From the NCBI GenBank assembly GCA_025200525.1, contig CM045763.1:64987018-65051017 (forward strand): a DNA stretch of 64,000 bases. The letters are read 5' to 3'. The notes beneath the pieces are model-generated. The model did not search any database. It had not been told where the DNA came from and worked only from the letters and a program-made list of their open reading frames with translations. Every line of letters begins with the position of its first letter. Position 1 is the first letter of the stretch. Source of the DNA: Camellia lanceoleosa. Taxonomy: Eukaryota; Streptophyta; Magnoliopsida; Ericales; Theaceae. A program made the position numbers and the translations under genes. Shown piece by piece: positions 1-11,265 of the stretch.

Positions 1-1159
1 TGGTAAATAAAAAGGAGAAAGACGTGGGGTTGGAAGACATACATCACACTCACGCACACTTATTACAACATTGCCCCCGTGCAGAGGGTTCGAATAATAT
101 ACAGTCCCAAATGAATAGTACAGTCCGAATAAATAATACAGTCCAAATATGTACAAAAATCCTAATTAATTACCAAATTAACTAAGAAAACAATAAACTG
201 GAGTGCAAGCCAGAGACTGCCTTGACTCTTCTTCAGATGATGAATGATGCATATCCGGGTTGCCTTTGCGCGGAAATCCACTGTGATGCCCCAATTAGCC
301 TCTGTTTTGCAATAATTTTTGGAAAGCGCGCCAAGCCCCGAAAGACTGCTGATTCTTGATTTGCTGCAACAAAGAGCAGGAAAGGGGCATGACAATGGAT
401 TTTCACAAATGTATGTATGCCTCGATCCTCCTGCCACCAATCACGCATCTCGATGCATGATGGCCGAAGAGTCGAATTGCACAACTCAATATGAAATGAA
501 TGCACATGAAAATATAACTAAGACCTAACTCTATCATGGACAATCCGGAGTGTCGGTGACTGGGGAATTGAGACACGTTCCGTCACTCGGAGTATGAAAC
601 GTACCTCGTTTCCCGTACTCGGGCTAACTCCTATCCCAAACACAATGCAATGTACATGACATGCATGGATGCAAGCTAAGATACAACATAACATGCACAA
701 TGCTATGGAATGGCATACACGATGCACGAGGTAACATGGCATACACAATGCGCTAACATACAACCTAGCATACACAATGCTATGAAATGAAATGGCTTAC
801 ACAATGCATAATGGACTTACACCAACATGAGTGGACCTCAGCCACACTCACATAAGAGGCCATTAGATGAAAATGAGATACTCGAGATGCGTGCACACGT
901 GCACGCAAACCGAGGACCGACCCTAAGGCATCAAATGCCACTCTAACAAAGCATGGCAAGGCATGGAATATGGCATACTAGCATGCAAATTTCAGCGCTA
1001 AAATATGATGCAAAACAGTCCCGAAACATGGAAACATGGCACCCGATGCATGAAATGAATCCCGAAACATGAAATTAGGTACATGGAATGACCTATGGCT
1101 ATGCAAAGCATGCATTATTTGAACATGAAGTATGAAGATAGAATCAAGACAGCCCAAAA

Positions 1160-2040
1160 TAAACATATTTTCAATTTTAAGAAAGGCCAAAAGGTGAACA
1201 CAAATAGGGCTAAACCAACATGCAAAAATGGCCTCGAAAGAGAGATAAAGAAGCAAGTAGTAGCTGTTGGCTCCAAAAGGCAAAGATCCCTTCAACAAAG
1301 TTGAAGAGGGGCTCAAAATGAAGCACTTTACAGTTTACAACAAGCCACGAAAACAAACACAAGTATGGCTAAACTATTATGCAAGAAATGGGCCAAAAGG
1401 AAGACAAAGAAGCAAGTGATGGTTGCTGGCCTCAAAAGAGAAGGTCCCTTTGACAAAGTTGAAGAGAGGCCCAAAACATGGTATTTTTCAGTTAGTGACC
1501 AAACCCAAAACAGTGCACATGCAAGCTTAAAATACTATGCAAAATAGGGCCTAAAAAGAGGTTTAAACACAAAGAGAAAAAAGAGAGCTTCAAACAGCAA
1601 AAGTCCCTTGATCAAACATGAAGAGTGGGTCAAAATATGGATATTTACAGTTCAGACCAGAGCCCAAAAATACAAGCACAAGGGGCTAACAAAACATGCA
1701 AAAATATGGCCAAAAGAGGGATAAAGAGACAAGTGACATATGGAACCCTCAAACAGTGAAGATCCCTTCAATAATGTTTAATAAGGGCTCAAAAAAAGCC
1801 ACTTTACAATTTATAACCAAGCTCAAAACAGTTCACAAATAGGCCTAAAATACTATGCAAGAAAGAGGCATACAAGAGAGGTAAAGAAGCAAGTGATAGT
1901 ATGAAGCCTCAAACAGGGAAGAACCCTTAATCAAACATGAAAAGGAGTTTAAAATAAGACTATTTTCAGTTAGGGTCGGAGCCCAAAAATATAAGCAAAA
2001 GGATCTAAGATATAGTGCAAAAAAATGCACAAAAGTGGAA
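1160..2040. repeat. Degenerate ~160-bp tandem repeat inside the LTR
   Basis: A unit with the order 'aaagaagcaagtgatggt...cctcaaa...gaagagccctt...aaagttgaagagggctcaaaa...acagttt...gcccaaaa...atgcaa' recurs about every 160 bp (for example at 1248, 1407, 1724 and 1884), giving about five diverged copies. The same array is in the partner LTR at about 13413-14310, so it predates the insertion. Confidence 0.7.
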
Positions 2041-2439
2041 AAATTGGACTCACCCTTGTAGCCTATGTCTTCAACAACTCTTGGTCTAAGGAATGGTGCT
2101 CCTAACCTCTGGAAATGGCCCTCAAGCTGCTGGAATGGAGTAAGGAGGAGTGGTGCTATGAGGTGGTGTAGAAATGGTCCAAGAACAAAGGGTTTTGAAG
2201 CTTTGAAAGAGAGAGATGGATGATGTATGTATGCAAAGCTTCAAGAGGATTTTCTAACCTCAAAAATGCAGCTAGAACTGCTGGTTTTATAGAGGAGGAG
2301 TGAGGAAAAAAAGGGGGGAAATTCAAATTCAAAATTCCCCCCAAAAGGCCAAACCCCGGATACAGGACCTAGGTGAAAACAAATTGCATATCTGGAAAGT
2401 ACCTGGAGAGAGGATCATGGCCAGCCAGTTTTTTAGGGT

Positions 2440-2720
2440 TCAGGTGGCCGGCCGGCCTTCCCCATGGCCGGCCGGCCAAGGTTCAAAAGGGTCAATCATG
2501 ATTAGTGGCCAGCCATATCATATTAGTGGCCTCCCATGTGTGCACAACACAACTATGTGGTCAAAAACTGGAGAAAGTGAACCAGGAGAGAGAAAAACCC
2601 ATTTTTAGGAGGGGTTCAAAAGGGTCACACACAATTACTGGCCAGCCATGTGATATTGGTGGCCTCCCAGGTGTGTACAACACAAATATGTGGTTTAGGG
2701 CTAGAAAAAGTGGCCTTAGG
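2440..2720. repeat. Duplicated ~130-bp segment and ggccggccggcc boxes in the LTR
   Basis: Two boxes of ggccggccggcc lie at about 2448-2481, separated by a short spacer. Downstream, a segment beginning 'ggttcaaaagggtca' and containing 'ggcctcccatgtgtg' and 'acaacacaa' occurs twice, near 2481 and 2614. The partner LTR carries the same duplication at about 14735-14960. Confidence 0.6.
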
Positions 2721-3367
2721 GTGGTCAACATTGGCTTTCAAATGAGAAAAACGGGCGACGGAGGGCGATGGAGGAATAAAACTGGTTTTTAGAACAATTA
2801 CTGGCCTCCCACCATTCTACGACCTTCCTAACAGTGAAAATAAGGTCCCCACCAAAAATGAGCCCAAACCGATGCAAAATGAAGGTTTGGGGGCCAAAAC
2901 GCACAGCCCGAGGCCCGAAAACTGACTGTTAGGCACCAGAAGTGGTGTTCGACTACGAAGTTGGTCTCTCGTACCACAGTGTCCCTCAAAAGGGATTAAA
3001 TAAGATGCATGCCAAAAATCAGAGCAAACGGATGTGGTTAAGCGGTCCCGAACCGAGGCACATGGCCAACGACTCTGAAAAATCGGAAACCGGACTCCAA
3101 ACAGGCAAAATGGCCTACGACCACAAAACGTAGCCTACGGCCACTGAGAGATGATCTACGAGACCTCTCCCTCCCTTCTGGAAGAGAAACAGAGAAAACC
3201 AAGCCTGGTTCGCAGACCGAGGCAAAGCGTGAAAGAGTCCGGAAGTCCGGAGGCAAGGCTCGCAGCCGAGACTCTGAAACCTCTGAACGAGCACGATATG
3301 CAACATCACCAAGCGCTCAATCGGTGACGTCTGAGTCTTAAGATCGGTCAAAAATGGGGTGTCTACA

Positions 3368-3388
3368 GTTGCCCCTCTTTGATAGAAC
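3368..3388 (-). promoter_or_regulatory. Polypurine tract of the Ogre-like element
   Basis: On the minus strand the bases just before the LTR start (tgtagaca) read tcaaagaggggcaac. A purine run at this place is the usual primer for plus-strand DNA synthesis in LTR retrotransposons. Its position, directly against the 3' LTR, fixes the direction of the element. Confidence 0.75.
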
Positions 3389-3584
3389 TCGAAAGTCATA
3401 AGTGACGGGAGTGAATGTCAAGGCCTAGAGACGACCCATTTTTGACAAGGCCGAAGACTTAGACAAACAGGCAAAATATAGATAAATAAATGGTTGTGCC
3501 CGCAGGCTGCCTACGTATCCTTTTGCAAGGAATCAAACCAGCGTAGTTCAGGGGCAGGATGTAAAATGATATGTAGGAAGATTT

Positions 3585-3832
3585 TGATAATTGGACTTAT
3601 ACGCTACGCGAAGCCGGTTTGAAGATTTGGACTTACACGCTACGCGAAGCCGGTTTGAAGATTTGGACTTATATGCTACGCGAAGCCGGTTTGAAAATTG
3701 GACTTATACGCTACGTGAAGTCGGTTTGATAATTAGACTTATACGCAACGCGAAGCCGGTTTCAAAATTGGACTTATACGCTATGCGAAGCCGGTTTGAT
3801 AATTGGACTTATACGCTACGCGAAGCCAGACA
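3585..3832. repeat. ~36-bp tandem array, about 7 copies
   Basis: The unit 'ttggacttatacgctacgcg' followed by 'aagccggtttgaagat' is repeated head to tail with few changes. It lies close to the 3' LTR, the position where Tat-lineage elements commonly carry variable tandem repeats. The apparent open frame across it is a by-product of the repeat. Confidence 0.85.
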
Positions 3833-3984
3833 TCACTCATGATCATGCAAAGAGAGCTGTAATGAAACAATTATGCGAAATAAATGCAACATTTTAAGCG
3901 AATGCTAGGCATGCAAGTAAACTTAAGCCAAACTACATCTCGCGCAGAAAGGATGTAAGAAAATTATTGCAATTCTCACTGCGA

Positions 3985-5392
3985 AAACAGTGTGTATGTG
4001 TGATAGACACACAGAGCGAACATGTGATTGATACACAAAGTGTGATAGATACACTTAGTGAACAAAGTATGATAGATACACTAAAGGTGAGAGTGTGCGA
4101 TTGATACACAAAAGAACATATGTGATTGATACACAAAGCGAGTGTGTGTGATTGATACACAAAGTAGGCATAGTGTGATAGATACAAAGCAAATGTGTGA
4201 TAGATACACTATACGAACAAAGTGTGTTTGATACACTAAATGAATGAAGTGAGCAAAGTGTGATAGATACACAAAAGGCAAACACAAAGTGTGATAGATA
4301 CACTAAGTGAACAAGGTATGATTGATATACCGAAAGTGAACATAAAGTGTGATAGATGCACTAAGTGAACAGAGTGTGGTTGATACACTAAAAGCGAACA
4401 CAAAGTATGATAGATGCACTTAGTGAACAAAGTGTGATTGATACACTAAAAGCGAACACAAAGTGTGATAGATGCACTATGTGAACAGAGTGTGATTGAT
4501 ACACTAAAAGCGAACACAAAGTGTGATAGATGCACTATGTGAACAGAGTATGATATATATACTAAAGCGAACACAAAGTGTGATAGATGCACTAAGTGAA
4601 CAGAGTGTGGTTGATACACTAAAAGTGAACGCAAAGTGTGATAGATGCACTTAGTGAACAAAGTGTGATTGATACACTAAAAGCGAACACAAAGTGTGAT
4701 AGATGCACTATGTGAACAGAGTGTGATTGATACACTAAAAGCGAACACAAAGTGTGATAGATGCACTATGTGAACAGAGTATGATAGATATACTAAAGCG
4801 AACACAAAGTGTGATAGATGCACTAAGTGAACAGAGTGTGGTTGATACACTAAAAGCGAACACAAAGTGTGATAGATGCACTTAGTGAACAAATATAATA
4901 GATATACTAAAGGTGAACACGAAGTGTGATAGATGCACTTAGTGAACAGGTGTGATGGATACACTACAGGTGAACACAAAGTGTGATAGATGCACTTAGT
5001 GAACAAGTATGATAGATATACTAAATCAATGAAGTGTGATTGATACACTGAAAGTGTGATACAGAAAACAAGAATGTGTGTGATAGATACACAAAAGTGA
5101 ATATGTGCGTGATAGATACACAAAATGAGAATGTGTGTAATAGATACACAAAATGAATGAAGTATGATTGATACACTAAGTGAAGAGAGTGTGATTGATA
5201 CACTAAGGCAAATGAAGTGTGTTGGATACACTGAGTGAAGCAAATGAAGTGTGATTGATACACTAAGGCAAATGAAGTGTGTTAGATACACTGAGTGAAG
5301 CAAATGAAGTGTGATTGATACACTAAGGCAAATGAAGTGTGTTAGATACACTGAGTGAAGCAAATGAAGTGTGATTGATACACTAAGTGAAT
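3985..5392. repeat. 1.4-kb tandem array of gtgtgatagatacac units
   Basis: The basic unit of about 27-30 bp contains gtgtgatNgatacac followed by a variable linker (aaagtgaac, aagcgaac and similar). From about 4300 to 4900 the units form ~58-bp pairs alternating 'gatagatgcacta' and 'gattgatacacta'. From about 5180 to 5390 a different 60-bp pair ending in 'ggcaaatgaa' recurs three times with near identity. Each unit has a small dyad, gtgt...acac. The array is in the 3' untranslated side of the element. The 228-codon open frame over 4677-5363 is a repeat artefact. Confidence 0.88.
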
Positions 5393-8300
5393 GACCTTAA
5401 ACGGAACTTCTTTAAATGAACCGTACATACAATATCGTGCATGACTGAGAAAGAAACTTGATAGGTATGATGCATTACAATGCATGATGCTTAAGGAAAG
5501 CAATAAATGGACAAAGTGGTGCTTTAGAAAGCACCTCATGAGGTGAGTGGCGGTGAACTGCTCTACTCTGACGGGGATCTCCCCTCCTGCTCTTCGAACA
5601 CTTTAGCTTTAACTCACAGTATAAAGGTTCTGAAATGCTGACAAGTAACAACATTTGTATGTAGGAGCCACGGCTGCCACTTGTCTTCCTGATCATATTC
5701 ACAACTTTCCCTATTCTCCAATGGGGTGACAGTCTAGGTTGGTTCAATATCCAGAATTGAGGTGCATACACGCTATCTCAACCTATGGGGCTTCCATACA
5801 GATTTCAAGCCGGGGATACACCCCTGAGTATTTAAACCAGACTTTAGTCTCGGAAATCCCGAACCTTTACGTTCTAGGCATCAGCCATTCGAACTCTAGT
5901 TTCCACTGTCGCAGTTGGTCTCCTAGGAACTCATTGCAAACACGGCCGAGATGCCTCTGGAAGGGAATGGTACTCAGAGAGAGCACTTCTGATCGCCATT
6001 CTGGTTTGAAGCGGACTTAATCTTGAGCTTGAAGTAAAGGCACACTCATACTTCGGAGTATTGACAAGGCTTGACAAGGTGCATACGGAATGCAATTTCG
6101 GAGCTTACTGAAGTTGAAACAAACTCAGATACCCGACATTTTCCTTTTTTGCTTTTGCTTTGCAGTCCGGAACCATCATAGCTTCAGATAGGTCTTGGTT
6201 CTACTGTTCTCACATGACTTGGGTTGAACCCTGCGATTTTATGAAAGAACAAATTCTGTTTTCCACAAATGTGGAGAACAGCACGGCATTCGAAGCACAA
6301 AACGATTTTTGAAATTGAGAGTGAGCATAAGTTCTCAACTGGGTATTGAGCCTACAACTGACCACAGCCAAAACAACTCAACATGGAAATAAAAGGCACA
6401 CAACCTAGACACATCGAGTAACACTCGAGACGACTTAAAACAAGAATCGAGACAAACAAAAAGACACGACACTCAGACGTGCACAGGGAACCTGTTTCAC
6501 TGGATATTGTTTCCCACCCTTTCTCACGTATGATTCTCACATCACTCGGCCGTCAAGCTCTATTTTTCTGAAAAAGCCATTTTCTCACTTTTTCTCTCAT
6601 CGCACATCTCTCTATTCTTCAATCTCTCATTTTTCAATTCCTCCCCTGGGTGGTTGATGGATAAGCATGAAGTTGTGGGCTCTTGCCCCTAGTATTCTAC
6701 CAGATTCTCATTCTTGTTTACAACAATGAGTTTCTCCTACAGAGGGGTTGCGCTACAACTGGGTGTGTAGCAAATCTGCAGCTGACATCGATCGATGATG
6801 CTCTGCTGGGGAGTTTGGACGTGATTAGATTTGTCCAGATGAGGGAGTGGAATATCTTGATCCATTCCAGTTCGTGCTTCGCACTTGGCTCGATACATCG
6901 TTGCTCGGAGGACGAAAGAGCTTTCAGCCCTTTGCAATTAGCTTCAGTGGTGCCCTTTTCTGGCGAATATGGTGCCCTTTTCGGCAAATGCATTGACAAC
7001 GGGGAAAAGACAAAAAACCTGACTCAAATGTACCCATAGTTCATCATTTTGACCATTTTTTTGTTTTGGTTTTCTACTAAAACAATTTTGACCAATACGA
7101 GAGTTAGATTAACATGCTTGTTCGATTTTCTGATTTAAAATCATGTAAGTTAGGCTGTGAGCACTGAAAATTTTCCCTTTTTGGGGTCCAAGAAATGGTC
7201 CGGTTTTGAAAAAATGGAATAATTTTTGAAAGAAAACTAGTCAACCTCATTAAAAATTCTCAAAAACTGTTTTTGCAAACAGCCATTGCTCAACAAGCAC
7301 GGAACCTACTCTTGAGATGCACAACCTCAGATCTGAAGGAAAATTGCCCCTTGCTTGAAGAGAGCTGCATGGCAACGGAAAGTTGCCCCTTGTTTGAACG
7401 ACACCGCGGCGCATTGAATGGCAACGGAAAGTTGCCCCTTGTTTGAATAGCACCGCAGCGCATTGTAGTCAGTCCTCGAAGTGACAAACACAACCAGACT
7501 CTCGGATACAGAGAAGGCAAAGATGATCAAAACCATTACATGGGCACAATCAAATTGAAGTGTTTTATGACTGGACTTCAGAATGAAGTTGCCTATGTAT
7601 CCCAAAGATGAGAATCAAGCCTTGCGTAGTTCGGGGTTAAGGTACACTCGAGTATTTAACCTCTTCTTTTATGCTCTAACTTTTGCCAAAGCGCCTGTTG
7701 CAGGTTTTCAACCTTGCGAGCTGTGTTCTTCTTTTCTTTTCATTTTCATTTCTTTTCTTCTTTTCTTTTTTTCTTTTCCTCTTTTTTTGTTTTTTTTTTT
7801 TTTACTATCTTTTTCTTGCTCTAACTTTTGCCTGGGTCGCCCTTCCGGGTTTTCGGCCCAGCGAGCCTCTCAAAGGGTAAAAGTGTAACAAGTCCATGCC
7901 AAATGGTTTTAGGGTTTTGAAGCCATCCGTATCCAGGAGAGTAGCTGTTGTATTGATTTGCAGAAGGATCCATCTTCGGTTCTTCGAGCACATCGAACAT
8001 TTTTTGCCCCTAGTTCGAAGGGTACTTCTGTTCTAGCTTTGCAAGCTTCTTCTGATGAGGTCTGACCTTCTTGATCTGACTTTGGTGCCTCTTGTTCGAG
8101 GGCTGCTTCAAATCTGGCCACACAGGCCTTACATTGTGGTCAACCGTTGAACATTCTGAATGCGAGTTCAAGGCTTGAAAGCAAGGAGTCGAGTCTCGAG
8201 GCTGAGAGCGATCCTAGGCTGTACAATCTCAAGAGCGATTCCACACAGGTTTTCGCAAGACGGCGCAAAATATTTTTTGAAAGTTTTTAAGAAAGCGACT

Positions 8301-8977
8301 AATTGCTCGCGCAGAAGACAATGTGGGACCAATCTGGATCAAGCCAGGATCTTTCCCAGTACTCACACTAACAAGCATAATTTCGTTCATTAAGGGCTTA
8401 GCACGCCTCTCTTTCTCTCAATTGATCAAATTTTTGCAAAACCCGAGGAATTCCTTCCTCTTCGTTTTCACCGCAGTGTTCAAAAGGTTTTGAAAAACTC
8501 AGGTCATTACAATGACTTCAAGGCACGTAAAAAAATGAGTTCTTAGTCAAACACCGCCATCTCATTGAACTTCCAAGATAATCGCACAACGCGAGAGAGC
8601 GTGAAAATCATCTTTGTTTATTCAAAATCTGTTGGCACAATTGGCTCCCTGGCAAGAACAGACTCAAAACAAAACGCGAAACAAAATGGTGACGCCCGAG
8701 GTAACACCCCCGGAATCACCTGACTCCTATACAACAGGACTGACTCGATACGACAAGACAGACCTCAACTGACTTAGTATGAAAAGACTGACTCGAAACA
8801 AAAAGACAGACTTAAAACAAAACAACAAGACTGACTCAATACCTAAGTCAGAATGTAGCATTGGCCAAATGCTCAAAACGGTGTGTGGCATTCCCACGTC
8901 TGGAGTTAATTGAGTGCCGCCCGCAGGTGGTTCATCCCCCGATCACATAGTCACCTTATCCCCCACAAGTTCACTGA
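5393..8977. other. Non-coding internal region of the Ogre-like element
   Basis: This is where an autonomous relative would carry protease, RT, RNase H and integrase on the minus strand. I see none of their motifs in any frame. It has a pyrimidine run at about 7725-7805 and a box 'ctgcctacgtatcc...gaatcaa...cgtagttc' that occurs near 3507 and, diverged, near 7588 (ttgcctatgtatcc...gcgtagttcgggg). This box is a sequence I associate with the 3' part of Ogre-like elements in other plants (recall, not checked). Confidence 0.6.
7339..7465. repeat. Repeats containing polypurine-tract-like boxes
   Basis: Two near-identical copies of about 60 bp, plus a third partial copy upstream, carry 'aagttgccccttgtttgaa' with 'caccgcggcgcattg'. 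On the minus strand the box reads ttcaaacaaggggcaactt, very close to the element's own polypurine tract (tcaaagaggggcaac). Confidence 0.65.
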
Positions 8978-10371
8978 TCAAGTGCCGATAGACTTTGCAG
9001 GACCTGGTGCAGCAATGACCCCGTTGTCAAACAAATCTTGTATATCATGGCGCAGACTAAAGCAACTGTCGGTGTCATGACCGGTTTGCTGATGGTAGGC
9101 ATAGTATTTAGTCTGGTCATGCTTTGCAGGGATAGGATCGGGTAGGGGCCGTTGTTCCAACAGTTTCAGATGTCCTTTCCGGAGTAAGACTTCTAGAGCC
9201 TTTGACAAAGGCATATGAAGTGGAGTGAAAACCTTTTTGACTCGGGTGGATATTTGGCCGTCTGTGAGCTATTTCCGGACGCACTGGTGAATGGGGTAGC
9301 TTTTTTTGATGTGGTGGTGGTGACCATGCCCACTTCAGAAGATCTTGCAGCTGCATCACCACTGGTGGTCGCATTCGAACTGCGGGAAAACGCCCGCTTA
9401 GGCTGCTCTTTCTCCTGGTCAATGAGGCCCTACTTCATGGCATCCTCGATCTGTACTCCCATCTCATGCAAATCTGAAAAGGTAGGGAAAGGGAGCACGA
9501 TCATTTTCTGCATTAGTTTGGGCTGGAGGTTGCGCACAACCATCCGTATTTGATCCTTATCCGTTGGCCTAATGGTCATTATTGAGGCCTTGGCCCTCCA
9601 GCGGGTTACAAAGTCAGAGAAGCCCTCTTTCGGCTCTTGCCTGGTCATCTCGAGATCACGGGTTGTGATATCAATCTGGGTATTGTATGAATATTATGTG
9701 ACGAAGGCCTCAACTATCTCCTTCTAGCTTCGTTTCACTGAATCCTTCAATTTGGCGTACCAGATGGCCGCAATACCCGACAGGGTCCTGCCAAAAAAGG
9801 AGAGCTTCTGTAATCTTGTCAAGCCCATCGGGCGCAGAACATCTGAAAACAAACTCAGGTTGACCATGGGATCTCCTGACCCATCAAAACGGTCGATGTG
9901 AGGCATCTTGAACCTGTTCAGCAATGTCACCACCGAATCAGTATATCCATCTCTAATGTCCGGGATAGAGTTGACTCCCTGAGATTTCTTAAAGATCTTC
10001 TCAAGTTTGCTCAATTTCAACGCTGTAGGGTCGACCTCGAGCTCGAAGGGAGAGTTCGGCAGATTGGTAGGTGCTTTGGATAGCTGGGGTAAAATTGGGA
10101 GCGGAGCAGGCCCTACTGGAATGTCCGTACCTTTCTGGACATTTGGCATCTCCCCAGGTGCTGGAGCTCCTGCTGGAGGAGGAACTTGTTGGGAAGCAGA
10201 CGCGCCGCTTTGCTGTTGCAACCTGGTGATAAGCTCAGCCTGCTGAGCCATGATTGCAGCCTGCTGCTTGGAAAATTCCGCTTGGCAGACAACGTCTTGC
10301 TGCATGAGTTTCATATCTTCTTGCATCTGACGCATCATTGCCTCCATCCCTGACATGTTCTGCTGATCCAT
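8978..10371 (-). pseudogene. gag: gag of the Ogre-like element, broken by stops and a frameshift
   Basis: The ATG at 10371 opens a 215-codon frame with a glutamine- and methionine-rich N-terminus, a proline-rich linker and the core gag region (FKMPHIDRFDGSGDP, then GLTRLQKLSFFGRTLSG). A TAG at 9724-9726 and a TAA about ten codons later interrupt it. The same frame then continues to about 9430 through 'TRQEPKEGF', 'FVTRWRAKASIMT' and 'MVVRNLQPKLMQKM', where a third stop (TAG) lies. Near 9225 an extra base shifts the frame; the rest, 9214-8978, carries MPLSKALEVLLRKGHLK and a zinc-knuckle-like stretch with H and C (AYHQQTGHDTDSC). Gag forms the cytoplasmic particle that packages the RNA. No in-frame pol follows. 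Confidence 0.85.
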
Positions 10372-11242
10372 CTAACTGACTAGTATTTATCCCTACAGTA
10401 GAAACTGAGAGCTCAGCCTGACTGTTCACTGGCGGGGTGGATAAGAACTCTTGACCGTAACCGGTGATTCGTGCTTGATCGCCTTTTACCGCCTCGCAAA
10501 GGAACACTGATGGCCCTTGAACTGAATCTCTGACCTGACAAAGTCTATCAGCACAAGTTCGATGAACCTCGGGGGATATCGGAGCCTTCCGAAGCTATGG
10601 TTCCAGAACTACTTAGCAAAAGAGAAAACAGATAGCACCTCAACTCAACTTCACCAAAACAGATACGAGCATAGTAGGATGACTGTGCCCTCTACTGAAT
10701 TATGCCCCCAAAATTCTGCCTCAAATCTGATACCCTTGGGTAAAACTGAACCACAAAATATTGAACTGGTGTCCGCAGGCCTGATGCCCAAACCTGCAAA
10801 CTGATACATGCATTCGTGTAGAGACGCACTCTAAAAGCACATAACAAGCAAGTGAGAGCTAAAACACCCCTATGTTGGGGTAGGGTTTCCCTGTCCTATT
10901 TTGTCAGGAGCTAGGGTTTCACTACGCATGCAGCGGTTTCAAACAACCTATATCGAGTAAGCAACCTGTTCTAGTTTGGAATGGTCACAACGGATTTCGA
11001 TATGCACTAGGTCGAATGGTCAAAAAGGGTGCCCCAGAAACCGGGTTTGTGTTCTATCTTGGCAGAGCCCATAACCGGTCAGTCTTATGGTCATGCCTTG
11101 ACAAGACAAGCCTTTGGCAAACCGTTCAGGAATAGCAGATGGCAAACACGGTATCCTAGGCGCTCCAATGCAAATGCAATGCAAAGAAACACACAAGTAC
11201 AGTCAAAACCAGATATCATGAGTTCGAGTCAAGTTCTCTAAA
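10372..11242 (-). other. 5' leader between primer site and gag
   Basis: This stretch of about 870 bp separates the primer-binding site from the gag start on the minus strand. Autonomous Ogre elements carry an extra ORF upstream of gag; I see no long minus-strand frame that would correspond to it. Confidence 0.5.
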
Positions 11243-11260
11243 TCCCCAGCAGAGTCGCCA
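11243..11260 (-). promoter_or_regulatory. Primer-binding site, tRNA-Arg type
   Basis: On the minus strand the bases after the LTR end (tgtctaca, spacer gtttc) read tggcgactctgctgggga. This is complementary to the 3' end of a plant tRNA-Arg (…agtcgcca), the primer reported for Ogre elements. The spacer is 5 bp. The exact isoacceptor is my inference. Confidence 0.82.
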
Positions 11261-11265
11261 GAAAC

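Larger units (their letters stand above)
1..3367 (-). repeat. 3' LTR of the Ogre-like element (partial)
   Basis: Base 1 aligns with base 12283 of the other LTR, so about 1017 bp of this LTR lie outside the window. It ends at 3367 with tgtctaca, complementary to the tgtagaca that opens the other LTR. It differs from its partner by scattered substitutions and indels, most clearly at 65-150, where the two are hard to align. No protein-coding potential is seen. The outer target duplication cannot be tested. Confidence 0.9.

Noticed and set aside
4677..5363. 228-codon minus-strand open frame
   Set aside because: It is produced by the tandem array (repeated VSITL-type peptide) and has no independent support.
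3985..5392. CRISPR-like pattern of short repeats
   Set aside because: Units are contiguous tandem repeats with related, not unique, linkers, and the DNA is eukaryotic.
7683..7888. Hydrophobic small protein
   Set aside because: Generated by the pyrimidine run at 7725-7805; no start context or homologue is apparent.
11243..11260. A tRNA gene
   Set aside because: Only the 3'-end complement of a tRNA is present, next to an LTR, as expected of a primer site.
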